34,668 nt of DNA, from positions 1 through 34,668 of the forward strand of contig JAFUMW010000182.1 of assembly GCA_017482465.1 (NCBI GenBank), given 5' to 3'. A model generated the notes under the pieces. It did no database searches and was not told the DNA's origin. It worked only from the letters and a program-made list of their open reading frames with translations. This document shows, in pieces, positions 14,571-22,801 of the stretch. The position numbers and the translations under genes are program-made. Position 1 is the stretch's first letter. Each line of letters opens with the position of its first letter. The DNA comes from Clostridia bacterium (GTDB lineage Bacteria > Bacillota > Clostridia > Oscillospirales > CAG-272).

Positions 14571-14604
14571 AAAAACAGGCGATGCCACGGCATCGCCTGT
14601 TTTT
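14571..14604. terminator. Bidirectional terminator at the rlmB-like gene end
   Basis: AAAAACAGGCGATGCC (14571-14586) pairs with GGCATCGCCTGTTTT (14589-14604). On the minus strand it closes the methyltransferase operon, and its arm overlaps the TAA stop (14605-14603). It directly follows a truncated left arm of the repeat family (14541-14569). Confidence 0.88.
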
Positions 14605-15376
14605 AGTTTCTGTTATTTCTTAACACCTCGAATGCGAGAATACTTGCCGCGGAGGCTGCCGACAGCGCCTGCGGAAAATCACGCCCGTAATCAAGCCTTA
14701 CTATCTCGTCCGCGTTTTCGATAAGCGACTTCGACAGACCGCGCTTTTCACCGCCTACGCATAAAAGTATGGGCTTGTTTAGCTTGGCATCATACACCGA
14801 TACAGAATTTTCAAGCTCGGCGCATACCACCCTGTATCCCGCCGACTTGAACACCCTTGCCGCATCATCCGCGCTTGCCGTGAATATCCGTACCTGCTCG
14901 CTCGCGCCCGCCGACGCACGGCATACAACGCCCGCCGCACTCATCCAGTTGCGCTCTGGCAGTATTACTCCGTCAACACCCGCGGCGTACAAAGAGCGCA
15001 TCGCGTAGCCGAAATTGTACGGATCTTCAATACCGTCAAGCATCATGTAAAAGCCGCCCGAGACAAGCCTTTCCTCTGATAAGGAAGGGAAGTGCCGCTC
15101 TGTGGCGTAGACGATCACACCGCCGTGACTTGTACCGATAGCGATCTCTTCGATCGCCTCGCTGTCAACCGCTTCAAGCACAAAACCGTGCTTGTACGAC
15201 ATCGCCTTGATATACGACAAATGCCCGGCAAGCTTTTTTGCGCGTGACTTGTCATATATGACCTTTTCTATTTTTCTGTCGGATATTCCCGACTCAATGC
15301 CCGCTATCAGTGCGCGGAAGGATACCATTCCCTCAAATACATTCGAGTCGGCAAAGCGTGATTCCTCTCGCTTCAT
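14603..15376 (-). CDS. SpoU/TrmH family RNA 2'-O-methyltransferase
   Basis: A 257-residue SPOUT-class methyltransferase that transfers methyl from S-adenosylmethionine to a ribose 2'-OH of rRNA or tRNA. A substrate-binding N-terminal domain of about 100 residues is followed by the SPOUT domain: motif 1 LDGIEDPYNFGYAMRSLYAAG, given here for its Asn, Gly and Arg; motif 2 LCVGGEKRGLS; and motif 3 QALSAASAASILAFEVLR, in which the common SLNVS is changed to ALSAAS. RlmB (23S G2251) or a TrmH-like target is possible; I cannot decide. The start at 15376 is chosen because it overlaps the thyX stop by ATGA; the open frame to 15541 lies entirely inside thyX. It is the last gene of the minus-strand operon. 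Confidence 0.87.
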   Translation of the reverse strand: MKREESRFADSNVFEGMVSFRALIAGIESGISDRKIEKVIYDKSRAKKLAGHLSYIKAMSYKHGFVLEAVDSEAIEEIAIGTSHGGVIVYATERHFPSLSEERLVSGGFYMMLDGIEDPYNFGYAMRSLYAAGVDGVILPERNWMSAAGVVCRASAGASEQVRIFTASADDAARVFKSAGYRVVCAELENSVSVYDAKLNKPILLCVGGEKRGLSKSLIENADEIVRLDYGRDFPQALSAASAASILAFEVLRNNRN

Positions 15377-16134
15377 TTCGTGAAACCGAGCTCGCGCCTT
15401 ACTTCGTCGGGCTTTTTGCAGGAATACGAGCCCTCCTGACACTTGCCTCGCACGCATCCGGGTCCTGCCTTTGCAAACAGCAGAGGAGCAGCCTCGCGTA
15501 CAAGCTTGAGCATCTCTACCGCAAGCTCGCGTATCTCCCACTGTGCGCGTCTGCAGCAGCGCAGAGCAAAGAAATTGTGAAGTGAGCGCACATTCATGGT
15601 CATGATGATCTTGGTGTCGCAGGAGTTGGGAAGCACAAAGCGAGCGTCCTCGTTCGCCTTCTTTTCAGCCATTCTGCGGGCTTCCTTTTCGTCTATACCC
15701 TCGTCTGTAAAGCTCTTGAGGTGCTTTTCAATAAGTAAAGCTCTGAGACTCTCATAGTGAGCCGCATCCTCTTCCATCGCACGGATGTATTCTTCCTTTG
15801 CCTCGGGTATCGAAGCTATCTCGGGAGGCATGATGTATTCAAACGAGCTCTTGTCAACATAGCGCTGGCTCTGCACCGAGAAGGACGCGATCCTGTGGCG
15901 TGTGAGCTGTGCGAGAAGCGCACGCGATACGCCCTCGATACCGAAGGTGAAGCTTGCGTGCTCGATCGGACTCGAATGACCGAGATCGTTCAGTAATGTA
16001 AGAAAGGACTCGACCTTGTCGGGGGTAAGATTATCCATAAGTGTGGGAATATCGCTTCTTGAGTAGCAAAGCTTTGCCGCGGACGCGACGAGCTTGTCCG
16101 CGTCGGGGGTATATGTGAGAAGAGTAACAGTCAT
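15373..16134 (-). CDS. thyX: Flavin-dependent thymidylate synthase ThyX
   Basis: Makes dTMP from dUMP using methylene-tetrahydrofolate, FAD and NADPH. The ThyX motif RHR-X7-S is exact: Arg79-His80-Arg81 and Ser89, within RHRIASFSVQSQRY. HSSPIEHASFTF precedes it, and NVRSLHNFFALRCCRRAQWEIRELA, known from the family's nucleotide-binding helix, lies near residues 180-205. The length of 253 residues is usual. The gene starts 5 nt after the glycosyltransferase stop and overlaps the methyltransferase start by ATGA, so it is in the middle of a tight operon. ThyX is the common alternative to ThyA in anaerobes; no thyA or folA is in the window. Confidence 0.96.
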   Translation of the reverse strand: MTVTLLTYTPDADKLVASAAKLCYSRSDIPTLMDNLTPDKVESFLTLLNDLGHSSPIEHASFTFGIEGVSRALLAQLTRHRIASFSVQSQRYVDKSSFEYIMPPEIASIPEAKEEYIRAMEEDAAHYESLRALLIEKHLKSFTDEGIDEKEARRMAEKKANEDARFVLPNSCDTKIIMTMNVRSLHNFFALRCCRRAQWEIRELAVEMLKLVREAAPLLFAKAGPGCVRGKCQEGSYSCKKPDEVRRELGFTK

Positions 16135-16139
16135 TTAAC

Positions 16140-16886
16140 TCACGCCTTTCCAGTAATTTTTGCAAATATCGTACCGAATACGAACTTTGGCAGCTTCATC
16201 ATTCTGCCGATACGCTTCGGCTCTTTGATAAGCCTGTAGAACCACTCTAAATTAAGCTTGATGAAAATGTCGGGAGCACGTTTGACAGTGCCCGCGTACG
16301 AGTCAAGGCTTCCGCCCAGCCCCATTATAAGACCGATGCCTGAAAGCTTGTCTCTGTTAGCCATGATCCACTTTTCCTGTGCAGGTACACCGAAGCAGAC
16401 GAAAAGAATGTCGGGCGAGAGAGCGGCTATGTCATTTATCACCCTGTCGGATTCTTCACCCTCTTTTTTGAAGTAGCCGTCATGCGTGCCGACAAGCTTA
16501 AAGCCCGGGTATTTCTCTCTAAGCTTGTCCGCGGCAAGCTCGGCAATACCCGGCTTTCCTCCGAGGAAATATACGCCGTAGCCTTTCTTTTCGGACAAAG
16601 CGATCGCGCGTCTGCCGAGATCGACTCCCGCGACCTTGCCCTTAAGCGGCTTTTTCAGTATCTTTGACGCAAGCACGACGCCCGCGCCGTCGGGGACTAT
16701 AAGATCCGCGGAGTTTACGATACCGCGGACATTTTCGTCCTCGATGCAAAGCTGTACTATCTCCGCATTGGGAGTAAATACCGCGTGAAATGACTTTGAC
16801 GCGGCAAATCCGTCGATGATGCTTTCAGCCTCGTCCATTGTAACATTGTCGATGTTCACGCCTCTTATATTTATCTTGTTTTCCAC
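16140..16886 (-). CDS. WecG/TagA/CpsF family glycosyltransferase
   Basis: A 248-residue GT26-type enzyme. Family members add N-acetylmannosaminuronate or N-acetylmannosamine to an undecaprenyl-linked sugar in wall polymer or exopolysaccharide synthesis at the inner membrane face. The two catalytic positions known from TagA are present, Thr38 in FTPNAE and Asp66 in VPDGAG. VYFLGGKPGIAE, LVGTHDGYF, CFGVPAQEKW and MGLGGSLDSYAG are also family-typical. The C-terminal LEWFYRLIKEPKRIGR is the membrane-targeting tail region. The GTG start at 16886 follows AAAGGA. It lies 19 nt after the small Cys4 gene and 5 nt before thyX. The exact sugar is unknown. Confidence 0.92.
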   Translation of the reverse strand: MENKINIRGVNIDNVTMDEAESIIDGFAASKSFHAVFTPNAEIVQLCIEDENVRGIVNSADLIVPDGAGVVLASKILKKPLKGKVAGVDLGRRAIALSEKKGYGVYFLGGKPGIAELAADKLREKYPGFKLVGTHDGYFKKEGEESDRVINDIAALSPDILFVCFGVPAQEKWIMANRDKLSGIGLIMGLGGSLDSYAGTVKRAPDIFIKLNLEWFYRLIKEPKRIGRMMKLPKFVFGTIFAKITGKA

Positions 16887-16905
16887 GTCAAATATCCTTT
16901 CGTGA

Positions 16906-17127
16906 TCACTTGTTTATGTCCACATACTCGAGTGCTTCGATCTTCGCGCTCTTTCCTGGATCGCGCTTGAGAAAATCGTACGCGAATCTCCTGCAGGTGT
17001 GATCCTCGCGCACGATACCCTTGCGCGAGCAGAGCACATTGTCCGAGTCGTCTATAAGTCGCGCACTCTGACAAAATCTGCATATATTTTCGGGATTCTT
17101 TTTCTTAAAAAACATATCCTCATCCAT
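16906..17127 (-). CDS. Small Cys4 (zinc-ribbon-like) conserved protein
   Basis: A 73-residue protein with four cysteines spaced C-X2-C-X13-C-X11-C (CRFC, VLC, HTC), a pattern suited to one zinc ion, followed by RRFAYDFLKRDP. I recall similar short proteins with a CR-F-YD-LKR-P ending in Clostridia, but not a function. No signal or membrane segment is seen. It is the first gene of an operon with the glycosyltransferase, thyX and the SpoU methyltransferase. The start is uncertain: ATG 17127 is used here; a GTG at 17145 and an ATG at 17115 are alternatives, and none has a strong ribosome-binding site. Confidence 0.65.
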   Translation of the reverse strand: MDEDMFFKKKNPENICRFCQSARLIDDSDNVLCSRKGIVREDHTCRRFAYDFLKRDPGKSAKIEALEYVDINK

Positions 17128-17161
17128 TCTGCCGAAGTCCGGCACAGATATACTTTATTAC

Positions 17162-17190
17162 ATTATACTACGCAAACAAAATAAAATCAA
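17162..17190 (-). promoter_or_regulatory. Promoter of the Cys4-tagA-thyX-rlmB operon
   Basis: On the minus strand TTGATT (17190-17185), a 17-nt spacer and TATAAT (17167-17162). Transcription would start near 17155, just upstream of the GTG and ATG candidates of the small gene. Confidence 0.75.
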
Positions 17191-17213
17191 GACTTGAATT
17201 GCAGTATTTTCCT

Positions 17214-19208
17214 TTATATGCCGCCAAGCTGTTCTCTTATCTGTAAGGCAAAGTAAAGCGCAGTGTTCTGATCGTTTGACCAGACGTCATAGAATCTGCC
17301 GCGCTTGCCGTTTACCTTGTAGGGATAGATGTACGCACAGCTGCCGCTTCCGTCGCTGAAATAATTGCTTAAACAGTTTCTGACGCACGCTTTCGCCTTG
17401 TCGATGTATTCCTCGTTATTTGACGCGACACCGTAATCGGCAAAAGATCTTGCGGTAAGACAGCTCCAATAATGCGGCATAGTGTCGCCGAACTGCATAG
17501 CCTTTCCAAACCAGAAGCCGTCCCAATACCGCACAGGTATCTCGTTTAGACGATGGCTTGGCTGCTTTCCGTCAAAACGCTCTAAAAGCTCTACATGCAG
17601 AGCCGCCGCATCTATGTACGAGTCCTTACCCGTAAGTAATTTCATTTCCGAAATAAAGGTAGCCGCGGGAGAGACGATCGTCTGCTCGTAATTTACTTCG
17701 TGAGCAGGGAAGCTTGTCCCGATCTTTACCATATTGTCTACGTGTATCTTGAATTTGTCAAAAAGCTTTTCGGCATCATCTTTTAAGCCAGCGTGCCTAA
17801 GGGCGTCCACGCATTTTTTCGGCGAAAAGCCGTTTGGATAGAAGTGATCGCCGCCATGCTCGTAATAAAAATCGAAAATTTTGATTATTTCCGAAAGATA
17901 CCTTTTCTCGCCTGTAAGGTAATATACCTCAACAAAGAGATCTGCGACCCACGGCGCGTCGTACAGCCGTATCCTGGGCTGATCTTTGCCTATTGACGGG
18001 TAGACCCTGCCAATGTTCTCGTCATAAAATTCCCTGTATAAGAAATCGAGATATTTATTTAGCGCCCTTTTGTACCTGTCGTTTGGATGGTCTTGCAAGT
18101 ATTTTGTGAGAAGAAGCGCCATTCCGATGCGCTCGTGACACGCGTTGTGATCGGGAATGGTGTCGTCGTATATAAGATGCTTTTCTTCGCAGTCGTATAT
18201 AAGAAACGCCCCGTCAAGATGACTGCCCTCTCTGTGGTACTGTTGCTTGTCAACTATGAAATCCACCGTTCTTTCAACCAAACTGTCAAGCTCGGGCGAC
18301 ACGAAAAAGTCGGCATGTGTACGAATACCGTTTATCTCAATATCGAAGCGATGCTCACCGATGCGCTTTGGCAAACAGCTTATATTAACACACCCGTTTT
18401 CAAGCGAATACGGCAGGCTTGTGCCGTCGAGAGCGATCTTTATATCCTTTGGTGCGGTGTGCGTGTACAGCGAAAACTCGATGCTTTCGTTTTCAAAAAA
18501 TGTGAAGTATTCAGCCGACACCTCAATGTGAGAGTCATACTCCTTTAATATGCGGATAAAATCCTCTCTTCCGGTGTGCCAGAAAAGCTCCCATTCGAGA
18601 ATATATTCTTCTTTGGGTAAAAGCTCTGTGTGAGCCGGATTGAAGATAAATCTGCCGCGGTCATTTGAGTCAACGCCCTCCTGACTGTAGCTGTCAAGCG
18701 CACCCTTAGTAAGCACAAGACCGAGGTTTATCTCAGACGGCCCCATTTTAAGAGCGCAGACATTTGACACGTTTTTCCCGCACCAGATATGCGTGTTGCA
18801 CCTGTTTGTCATACAGACATCGGCGGAGGAGTACCTGTCGTCAAACGGGAGAGTGATACCGAAATTGTCCGGCTCGATAAATATATCGTAATCGGTGGCG
18901 TTGCGGATCGTGTAGCGCTCGACGAGCCTGTCGTTATCCTTGAAAAAGCGCTCGACTCTGACGTCGACCATGCCGTTTGAGTATTCGGCAGACATACGCT
19001 TGTCTTCAAGCCTTACGTCCTTTACCGTCATATGGGTGATACGCTCCTTGTAGTCAAGCCAAATGCCGTCGTAAACGTCGCATTTGATCTCCCCCCATTT
19101 TGCATCAGGCCGGCAAAAATTCATTTTGTATACGTCGTTTATATTCGAGATACTTGTCAAAGTGCCGCTCTCGCTGTCGACCACTATGTCAAAGACACTG
19201 TTTTTCAT
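17214..19208 (-). CDS. Six-hairpin glycosidase-like protein
   Basis: A 664-residue protein without signal peptide. The N-terminal ~310 residues look like beta-sandwich domains (repeated short strands, IEPDNFGITLPFDDRYS, FFENESIEFSLYTHTAP). The C-terminal ~350 residues are helical with the (alpha/alpha)6 toroid look of six-hairpin glycosidases: HERIGMALLLTKYLQDHP, RLYDAPWVADLFVEVYYLTGEKRY, FYYEHGGDHFYPNG, MPHYWSCLTARSFADYG, YDVWSNDQNTALYFAL. Acidic residues in these helices could be catalytic, but I cannot place it in a GH or PL family. It has its own promoter (19270-19242) and no partner gene. Cytoplasmic action on an imported oligosaccharide is inferred. Confidence 0.7.
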   Translation of the reverse strand: MKNSVFDIVVDSESGTLTSISNINDVYKMNFCRPDAKWGEIKCDVYDGIWLDYKERITHMTVKDVRLEDKRMSAEYSNGMVDVRVERFFKDNDRLVERYTIRNATDYDIFIEPDNFGITLPFDDRYSSADVCMTNRCNTHIWCGKNVSNVCALKMGPSEINLGLVLTKGALDSYSQEGVDSNDRGRFIFNPAHTELLPKEEYILEWELFWHTGREDFIRILKEYDSHIEVSAEYFTFFENESIEFSLYTHTAPKDIKIALDGTSLPYSLENGCVNISCLPKRIGEHRFDIEINGIRTHADFFVSPELDSLVERTVDFIVDKQQYHREGSHLDGAFLIYDCEEKHLIYDDTIPDHNACHERIGMALLLTKYLQDHPNDRYKRALNKYLDFLYREFYDENIGRVYPSIGKDQPRIRLYDAPWVADLFVEVYYLTGEKRYLSEIIKIFDFYYEHGGDHFYPNGFSPKKCVDALRHAGLKDDAEKLFDKFKIHVDNMVKIGTSFPAHEVNYEQTIVSPAATFISEMKLLTGKDSYIDAAALHVELLERFDGKQPSHRLNEIPVRYWDGFWFGKAMQFGDTMPHYWSCLTARSFADYGVASNNEEYIDKAKACVRNCLSNYFSDGSGSCAYIYPYKVNGKRGRFYDVWSNDQNTALYFALQIREQLGGI

Positions 19209-19241
19209 GGTTTACCTCACACTATGAAAATACTAACCTTA

Positions 19242-19270
19242 AGTATACAACAAAGCCATGGAAAAGTCAA
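19242..19270 (-). promoter_or_regulatory. Promoter of the six-hairpin gene
   Basis: On the minus strand TTGACT (19270-19265), a 17-nt spacer and TATACT (19247-19242). The -35 overlaps the last codons of the YlbJ-like gene (stop at 19267). Confidence 0.78.
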
Positions 19271-20205
19271 GTACATAGGGCTTTACACAGCATATAGACC
19301 GCCGCCGAGACCGCCGCGATCAGCGCTTGCGTAAGCTTCAGCTTAAGATGTAAGCTCACCGAAAGCTTGTGAGAGGCGCACACCGATGCCGCCTGCATAT
19401 GTACGCACAGTCCGCCGAAGCTCAAAGCCGAGCACACCGCGATAAAGCTATACGCAGTACCAACTCCCGATGCCGCCCGCGAACCGCTCACGATCTCGAT
19501 AAACGGTTTTATGTACGCAAGTATGTTATTCAACGGCAACAGCGAGAGCGCATCGCTCACGCATGAAAAGAGTATCACATACGCGCATAACACCGCGCAC
19601 GAGCGTATACTCCCCTCGACCGAATCGGTAACGGCTCGAAGCGCGCTTGAGCGCATCTCGGGATAAACAGGCTCATAGCGCTCGCGCGTGTGCTTGCGAA
19701 AGACAAAAGCGCATATAAGCGATGAAAGTATCTGTATAAAATAGACAGCAAGACCGCACGATGTGTCGCCGAAAAAAACGCCACCTATAAGAAATACCGG
19801 CAGAGCAGGGCCGGTGTTGTTTGAGACAGCCGCAAGCCTTTCCGCGTCTTCTTTTGTCACCGCGCTTGATTTATAAAGCTGTGCGGCGGCTATGACGCCT
19901 GAGGGAAAGCCCGATAAAAATGAAAGTAAATACACCCCGGCGCAAAAGGAGGGAAGACCGGTAAGCATATAAAACAGCCTGCCGAACGGCTTGCTTATAA
20001 CATACGCAAAGCCCGAAGATACGATGATCCGAGTGAGAACCGTAAAGCAGAACAGAGAGGGGATAACGCTCTTAAGGCATACGCTTACAGCGTCGCGCGT
20101 ACTGCTGCCGAAATACTCGGGCATCGCCGTTATCAGAATAAAAAGCGCGGATACGCATGCGAGAGTGAAAAACGAGGCAAGCTTGGTTTTTGACCGTACT
20201 ATAAT
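19267..20205 (-). CDS. YlbJ-like sporulation integral membrane protein, apparent AUU start
   Basis: About 312 residues with eight or so hydrophobic segments. PSLFCFTVLTRIIV, a glycine/proline-rich LLSFLSGFPSGVIAAAQLY and LAAVSNNTGPALPVFLIGGVFF match YlbJ-type proteins (nucleoside-recognition/Gate fold), which are needed for spore coat or engulfment-stage development in Bacillus. The first in-frame ATG (20124) would delete the N-terminal helix encoded just upstream (about 25 hydrophobic residues, LASFFTLACVSALFILITA). A strong ribosome-binding site AAAGGAG (20220-20214) lies 5 and 8 nt before two ATT codons; no ATG, GTG or TTG lies between. The start is therefore set at ATT 20205. Divergent from yqfC, another sporulation gene. 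Shorter than Bacillus YlbJ (about 400). Confidence 0.7.
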   Translation of the reverse strand: MIVRSKTKLASFFTLACVSALFILITAMPEYFGSSTRDAVSVCLKSVIPSLFCFTVLTRIIVSSGFAYVISKPFGRLFYMLTGLPSFCAGVYLLSFLSGFPSGVIAAAQLYKSSAVTKEDAERLAAVSNNTGPALPVFLIGGVFFGDTSCGLAVYFIQILSSLICAFVFRKHTRERYEPVYPEMRSSALRAVTDSVEGSIRSCAVLCAYVILFSCVSDALSLLPLNNILAYIKPFIEIVSGSRAASGVGTAYSFIAVCSALSFGGLCVHMQAASVCASHKLSVSLHLKLKLTQALIAAVSAAVYMLCKALCT

Positions 20206-20213
20206 AATCGACG

Positions 20214-20220
20214 CTCCTTT
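20214..20220 (-). promoter_or_regulatory. Ribosome-binding site that fixes the AUU start
   Basis: AAAGGAG on the minus strand, followed by CGTCG and then ATT ATT ATA GTA. The first conventional start codon in frame is about 90 nt away, so this site decides the start of the YlbJ-like gene. The gap to yqfC is under 60 bp and AT-rich. TATACT at 20235-20240 is a possible yqfC -10, but I found no well-spaced -35 partner on either strand. Confidence 0.6.
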
Positions 20221-20262
20221 GAAATATAATGTAATATACTATATTTGCTTTGGAGCGTAAAT

Positions 20263-20559
20263 ATGAAAACAGGCAAAAAACAAAAGCAGGGTATGATCAA
20301 CAGACTTGAGCAGGGTGCAAAAGAGCTTGTAAGTCCGTCGATGTTTATAAGCTCGAACAGTGAGCTCTCGTTTTACAGATGTACGGGACTAAAGGAGTAC
20401 AGTAAGGAGAGAGTGGTACTTGACACGGACGAATTTGTGACAGAGATCATCGGTAATGACCTTGAGCTTATGACCTTTTCGACAAGCGAGATCACAGTGA
20501 ACGGCAGAATAAAGAGCGTGAGCTTCACAGAGCATAACGGAGGACACAAAGTTGGATAA
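20263..20559 (+). CDS. yqfC: Sporulation protein YqfC
   Basis: A 98-residue protein of the YabP/YqfC family: SNSELSFYRCTGLKEYSKERVVLDTDEF, seen in pieces, followed by LELMTFSTSEITVNGRIKSVSF. In Bacillus yqfC lies upstream of yqfD and is expressed in the mother cell during sporulation; the molecular role is unclear. ATG 20263 follows TGGAG (20251-20255) by 7 nt. The gene overlaps yqfD by 8 nt and heads the yqfC-yqfD-phoH-ybeY series. Confidence 0.88.
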   Translation: MKTGKKQKQGMINRLEQGAKELVSPSMFISSNSELSFYRCTGLKEYSKERVVLDTDEFVTEIIGNDLELMTFSTSEITVNGRIKSVSFTEHNGGHKVG

Positions 20560-21748
20560 GCCGACACTGAAGGAGAGATTTTTCGGATACGCCGAGATCA
20601 CACTGCCGCACGGCAAGGAGTTAGAATATCTTGATCTGTTCATAAAAAGCAGGGTCATCTTCAAGACCGTGGATACCGAGACACAAAATACACGCATCAG
20701 AGTGCCGTACCGTGAGCTGGGATATATAAAAAAGCTCACACAAAGCGATTACAGCGCGCTTGAGATCGTCTGCGGCGGCAGTATAAAATATCTGATCGCA
20801 TACAGACACCGTCCGGGAATACTTGTCGGAGCTGTGCTGGCACTTGTCATAAGCGCGTATTTTTCCACTCTTGTCTGGAATATCGAGATAATCGGAAACA
20901 AAAGCATATCCGACAAGCATGTGCTTGAATTACTTGACAAGGGCGGACTGCGCCCGGGTGTGCCGCGCGGCTCGGTCGAGCTTGACACTCTCACGAACAA
21001 TATCATTATCGAAGACGGGAACATAGGCTTTATAAGCGTCAATTTCAGAGGAACGACAGCCTTTGTTGAGCTGAGCGAGTATGTACCGCCCGCAAATGAG
21101 GTGCAGGCGGCGGACAGCGCGTGCAATATAGTCGCCTCGCGTGACGGCGTTATAGTCGGGCTGGATGTGTACACGGGAAGCGCCGCGGTAAAAGAGGGGG
21201 ACACCGTAAAAAAAGGAGAGCTTATCATCAGCGGAATAGTTGACAGCGCAAATGAAGGCTATAAGCTCAAGCGTGCTTACGGGAGCGTTATCGCCGAGGT
21301 AGTCGACACTGTATCGGTCGATATACCCTATAAATATACCCAAAAGGTGTCGACAGGACGCTCAAAAAGCGAAAAAACATTGATTTTTTTCGGAAAACGT
21401 CTGGAATTTTCAAAAAACAGTGGAAAAATATATGACAGTTGTGATATAATAGAAAATATAAAAAGGATAGAGCTTTTTGACAGCGTTAAATTACCGCTCG
21501 AGCTTGTCGAAACGACCTATAACGAATACAATGAAAAAGAGCTCACTTATACGCGCGAACAGGCGCGTGAGCTTGCTTACGCAAAGCTTAAAGAGGATAT
21601 CGCCGCGCTTGCAAAACAGGGCGACATCACCTTTACAGCTGTCACCGAAAGTGAAACAGCAGATTCGTTCAGCGTGGAAGCGCTGGTGTATCATACACAG
21701 GATATATCCAAAAGCTTGCCGATATCTCAAAGCAAAAGCACAGAATGA
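20552..21748 (+). CDS. yqfD: Sporulation protein YqfD
   Basis: A 398-residue protein with a cytoplasmic N-terminal domain of ~90 residues (RVPYRELGYIKKL), one membrane helix near residues 90-107 (GILVGAVLALVISAYFSTLV), and an outer POTRA-like region (VWNIEIIGNKSISDKHVLELLDKGGLRPG, in parts). A lipoyl-like strand section (GVIVGLDVYTGSAAVKEGDTVKKGELIISG) follows. This is the usual YqfD architecture; the protein is sporulation-associated in Firmicutes. The start is TTG at 20552, with GGAGGA 8 nt upstream and overlapping the end of yqfC. phoH follows after 22 nt. Confidence 0.9.
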   Translation: MDKPTLKERFFGYAEITLPHGKELEYLDLFIKSRVIFKTVDTETQNTRIRVPYRELGYIKKLTQSDYSALEIVCGGSIKYLIAYRHRPGILVGAVLALVISAYFSTLVWNIEIIGNKSISDKHVLELLDKGGLRPGVPRGSVELDTLTNNIIIEDGNIGFISVNFRGTTAFVELSEYVPPANEVQAADSACNIVASRDGVIVGLDVYTGSAAVKEGDTVKKGELIISGIVDSANEGYKLKRAYGSVIAEVVDTVSVDIPYKYTQKVSTGRSKSEKTLIFFGKRLEFSKNSGKIYDSCDIIENIKRIELFDSVKLPLELVETTYNEYNEKELTYTREQARELAYAKLKEDIAALAKQGDITFTAVTESETADSFSVEALVYHTQDISKSLPISQSKSTE

Positions 21749-21770
21749 AAAACCGAAAGGAAAAGTATAA

Positions 21771-22799
21771 ATGCCTGAAAAGATAATAAGGACCGATTCG
21801 ATCGAGGAATTGCTCGAGCTTTTCGGCGCGTTTGACGTAAACGCAGAGCAGATCGAAAAAGCATTCGGTGTACGCCTTTTCAACCGAAGCCTCTCTGACG
21901 CGGGAAGTGCCGCGCTTACCGTAAGCGGTGAGAACGAGGACAGCGTTAAGATGGCATCGAACGCTGTCAACTGCCTCTTGCGGATAATAAGAAGCGGAGG
22001 TACTGTCAACGAGCAGAATATCGGATATATCACCGATATGATAAAGGACGGACGCGACGAGGAATTACGCGGCTTTGATGATGACTGCATCTGTCTTACC
22101 AACCGCGCAAAGCCGATCAAGGCAAAGACGGTCGGACAGAAGAAATACGTCGAAGCGATAAAAAATAATACGGTGATATTCGGAGTCGGACCAGCGGGTA
22201 CGGGTAAGACCTTTCTCGCCGTAGCCATGGCGGTAGCCGCACTGCGCGAGAAGAAGGTAAACCGTATCATACTCACGCGTCCGGCGGTCGAAGCAGGCGA
22301 AAAGCTCGGATTTTTGCCGGGTGACCTGCAGAATAAGATAGATCCGTACCTGCGTCCGCTTTACGACGCACTTTATGAGATGCTCGGAAGCGAGACATAT
22401 CTGCGCCACGTGGAGCGGGGAACTATCGAGATCGCGCCGCTTGCTTATATGCGCGGACGCACGCTTGACGATTCTTTTATCATACTTGACGAGGCACAGA
22501 ACACAACGCCCGAGCAGATGAAGATGTTTTTAACGCGATTGGGCTTTAACTCAAAGGCGATAATCACAGGCGACATCACGCAGACCGACCTGCCGTTCGG
22601 GAAAAAGAGCGGACTTGTCGAGGCGACAAAGATACTTGAAAATATCGAGGGCATCGCGATACACTATTTCAGCGACCGGGATGTCGTACGCCACCGCCTG
22701 GTGCAGAAGATAATTCTCGCATACGAAAAGTACGCACGGGAGAATAAAGCAAAAGAAACACAAAAATTCACGTATAAGACAAACAGGGAGAAAAACTGA
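21771..22799 (+). CDS. phoH: PhoH family ATPase
   Basis: A 342-residue protein with a P-loop GPAGTGKTFLA near residues 138-148, RPAVEAGEKLGFLPGDLQNKIDPYLRP, and Walker B FIILDEAQNTTPEQ near residue 236. The last third carries ITGDITQTDLP and the conserved RHRLVQKII. PhoH proteins are ATPases resembling superfamily 1 helicases and are thought to act in RNA metabolism. In Firmicutes phoH (YbeZ-type) precedes ybeY, as here with a 2-nt gap, and the pair probably works with ribosomes. The ribosome-binding site is GAAAGGAAAAG upstream of ATG. Confidence 0.94.
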   Translation: MPEKIIRTDSIEELLELFGAFDVNAEQIEKAFGVRLFNRSLSDAGSAALTVSGENEDSVKMASNAVNCLLRIIRSGGTVNEQNIGYITDMIKDGRDEELRGFDDDCICLTNRAKPIKAKTVGQKKYVEAIKNNTVIFGVGPAGTGKTFLAVAMAVAALREKKVNRIILTRPAVEAGEKLGFLPGDLQNKIDPYLRPLYDALYEMLGSETYLRHVERGTIEIAPLAYMRGRTLDDSFIILDEAQNTTPEQMKMFLTRLGFNSKAIITGDITQTDLPFGKKSGLVEATKILENIEGIAIHYFSDRDVVRHRLVQKIILAYEKYARENKAKETQKFTYKTNREKN

Positions 22800-22801
22800 C
22801 A

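Noticed and set aside
14464-14724. An 86-residue frame across the repeat cluster and the end of the methyltransferase gene
   Set aside because: It is encoded by repeat arm, terminator and antisense sequence; there is no ribosome-binding site or domain.
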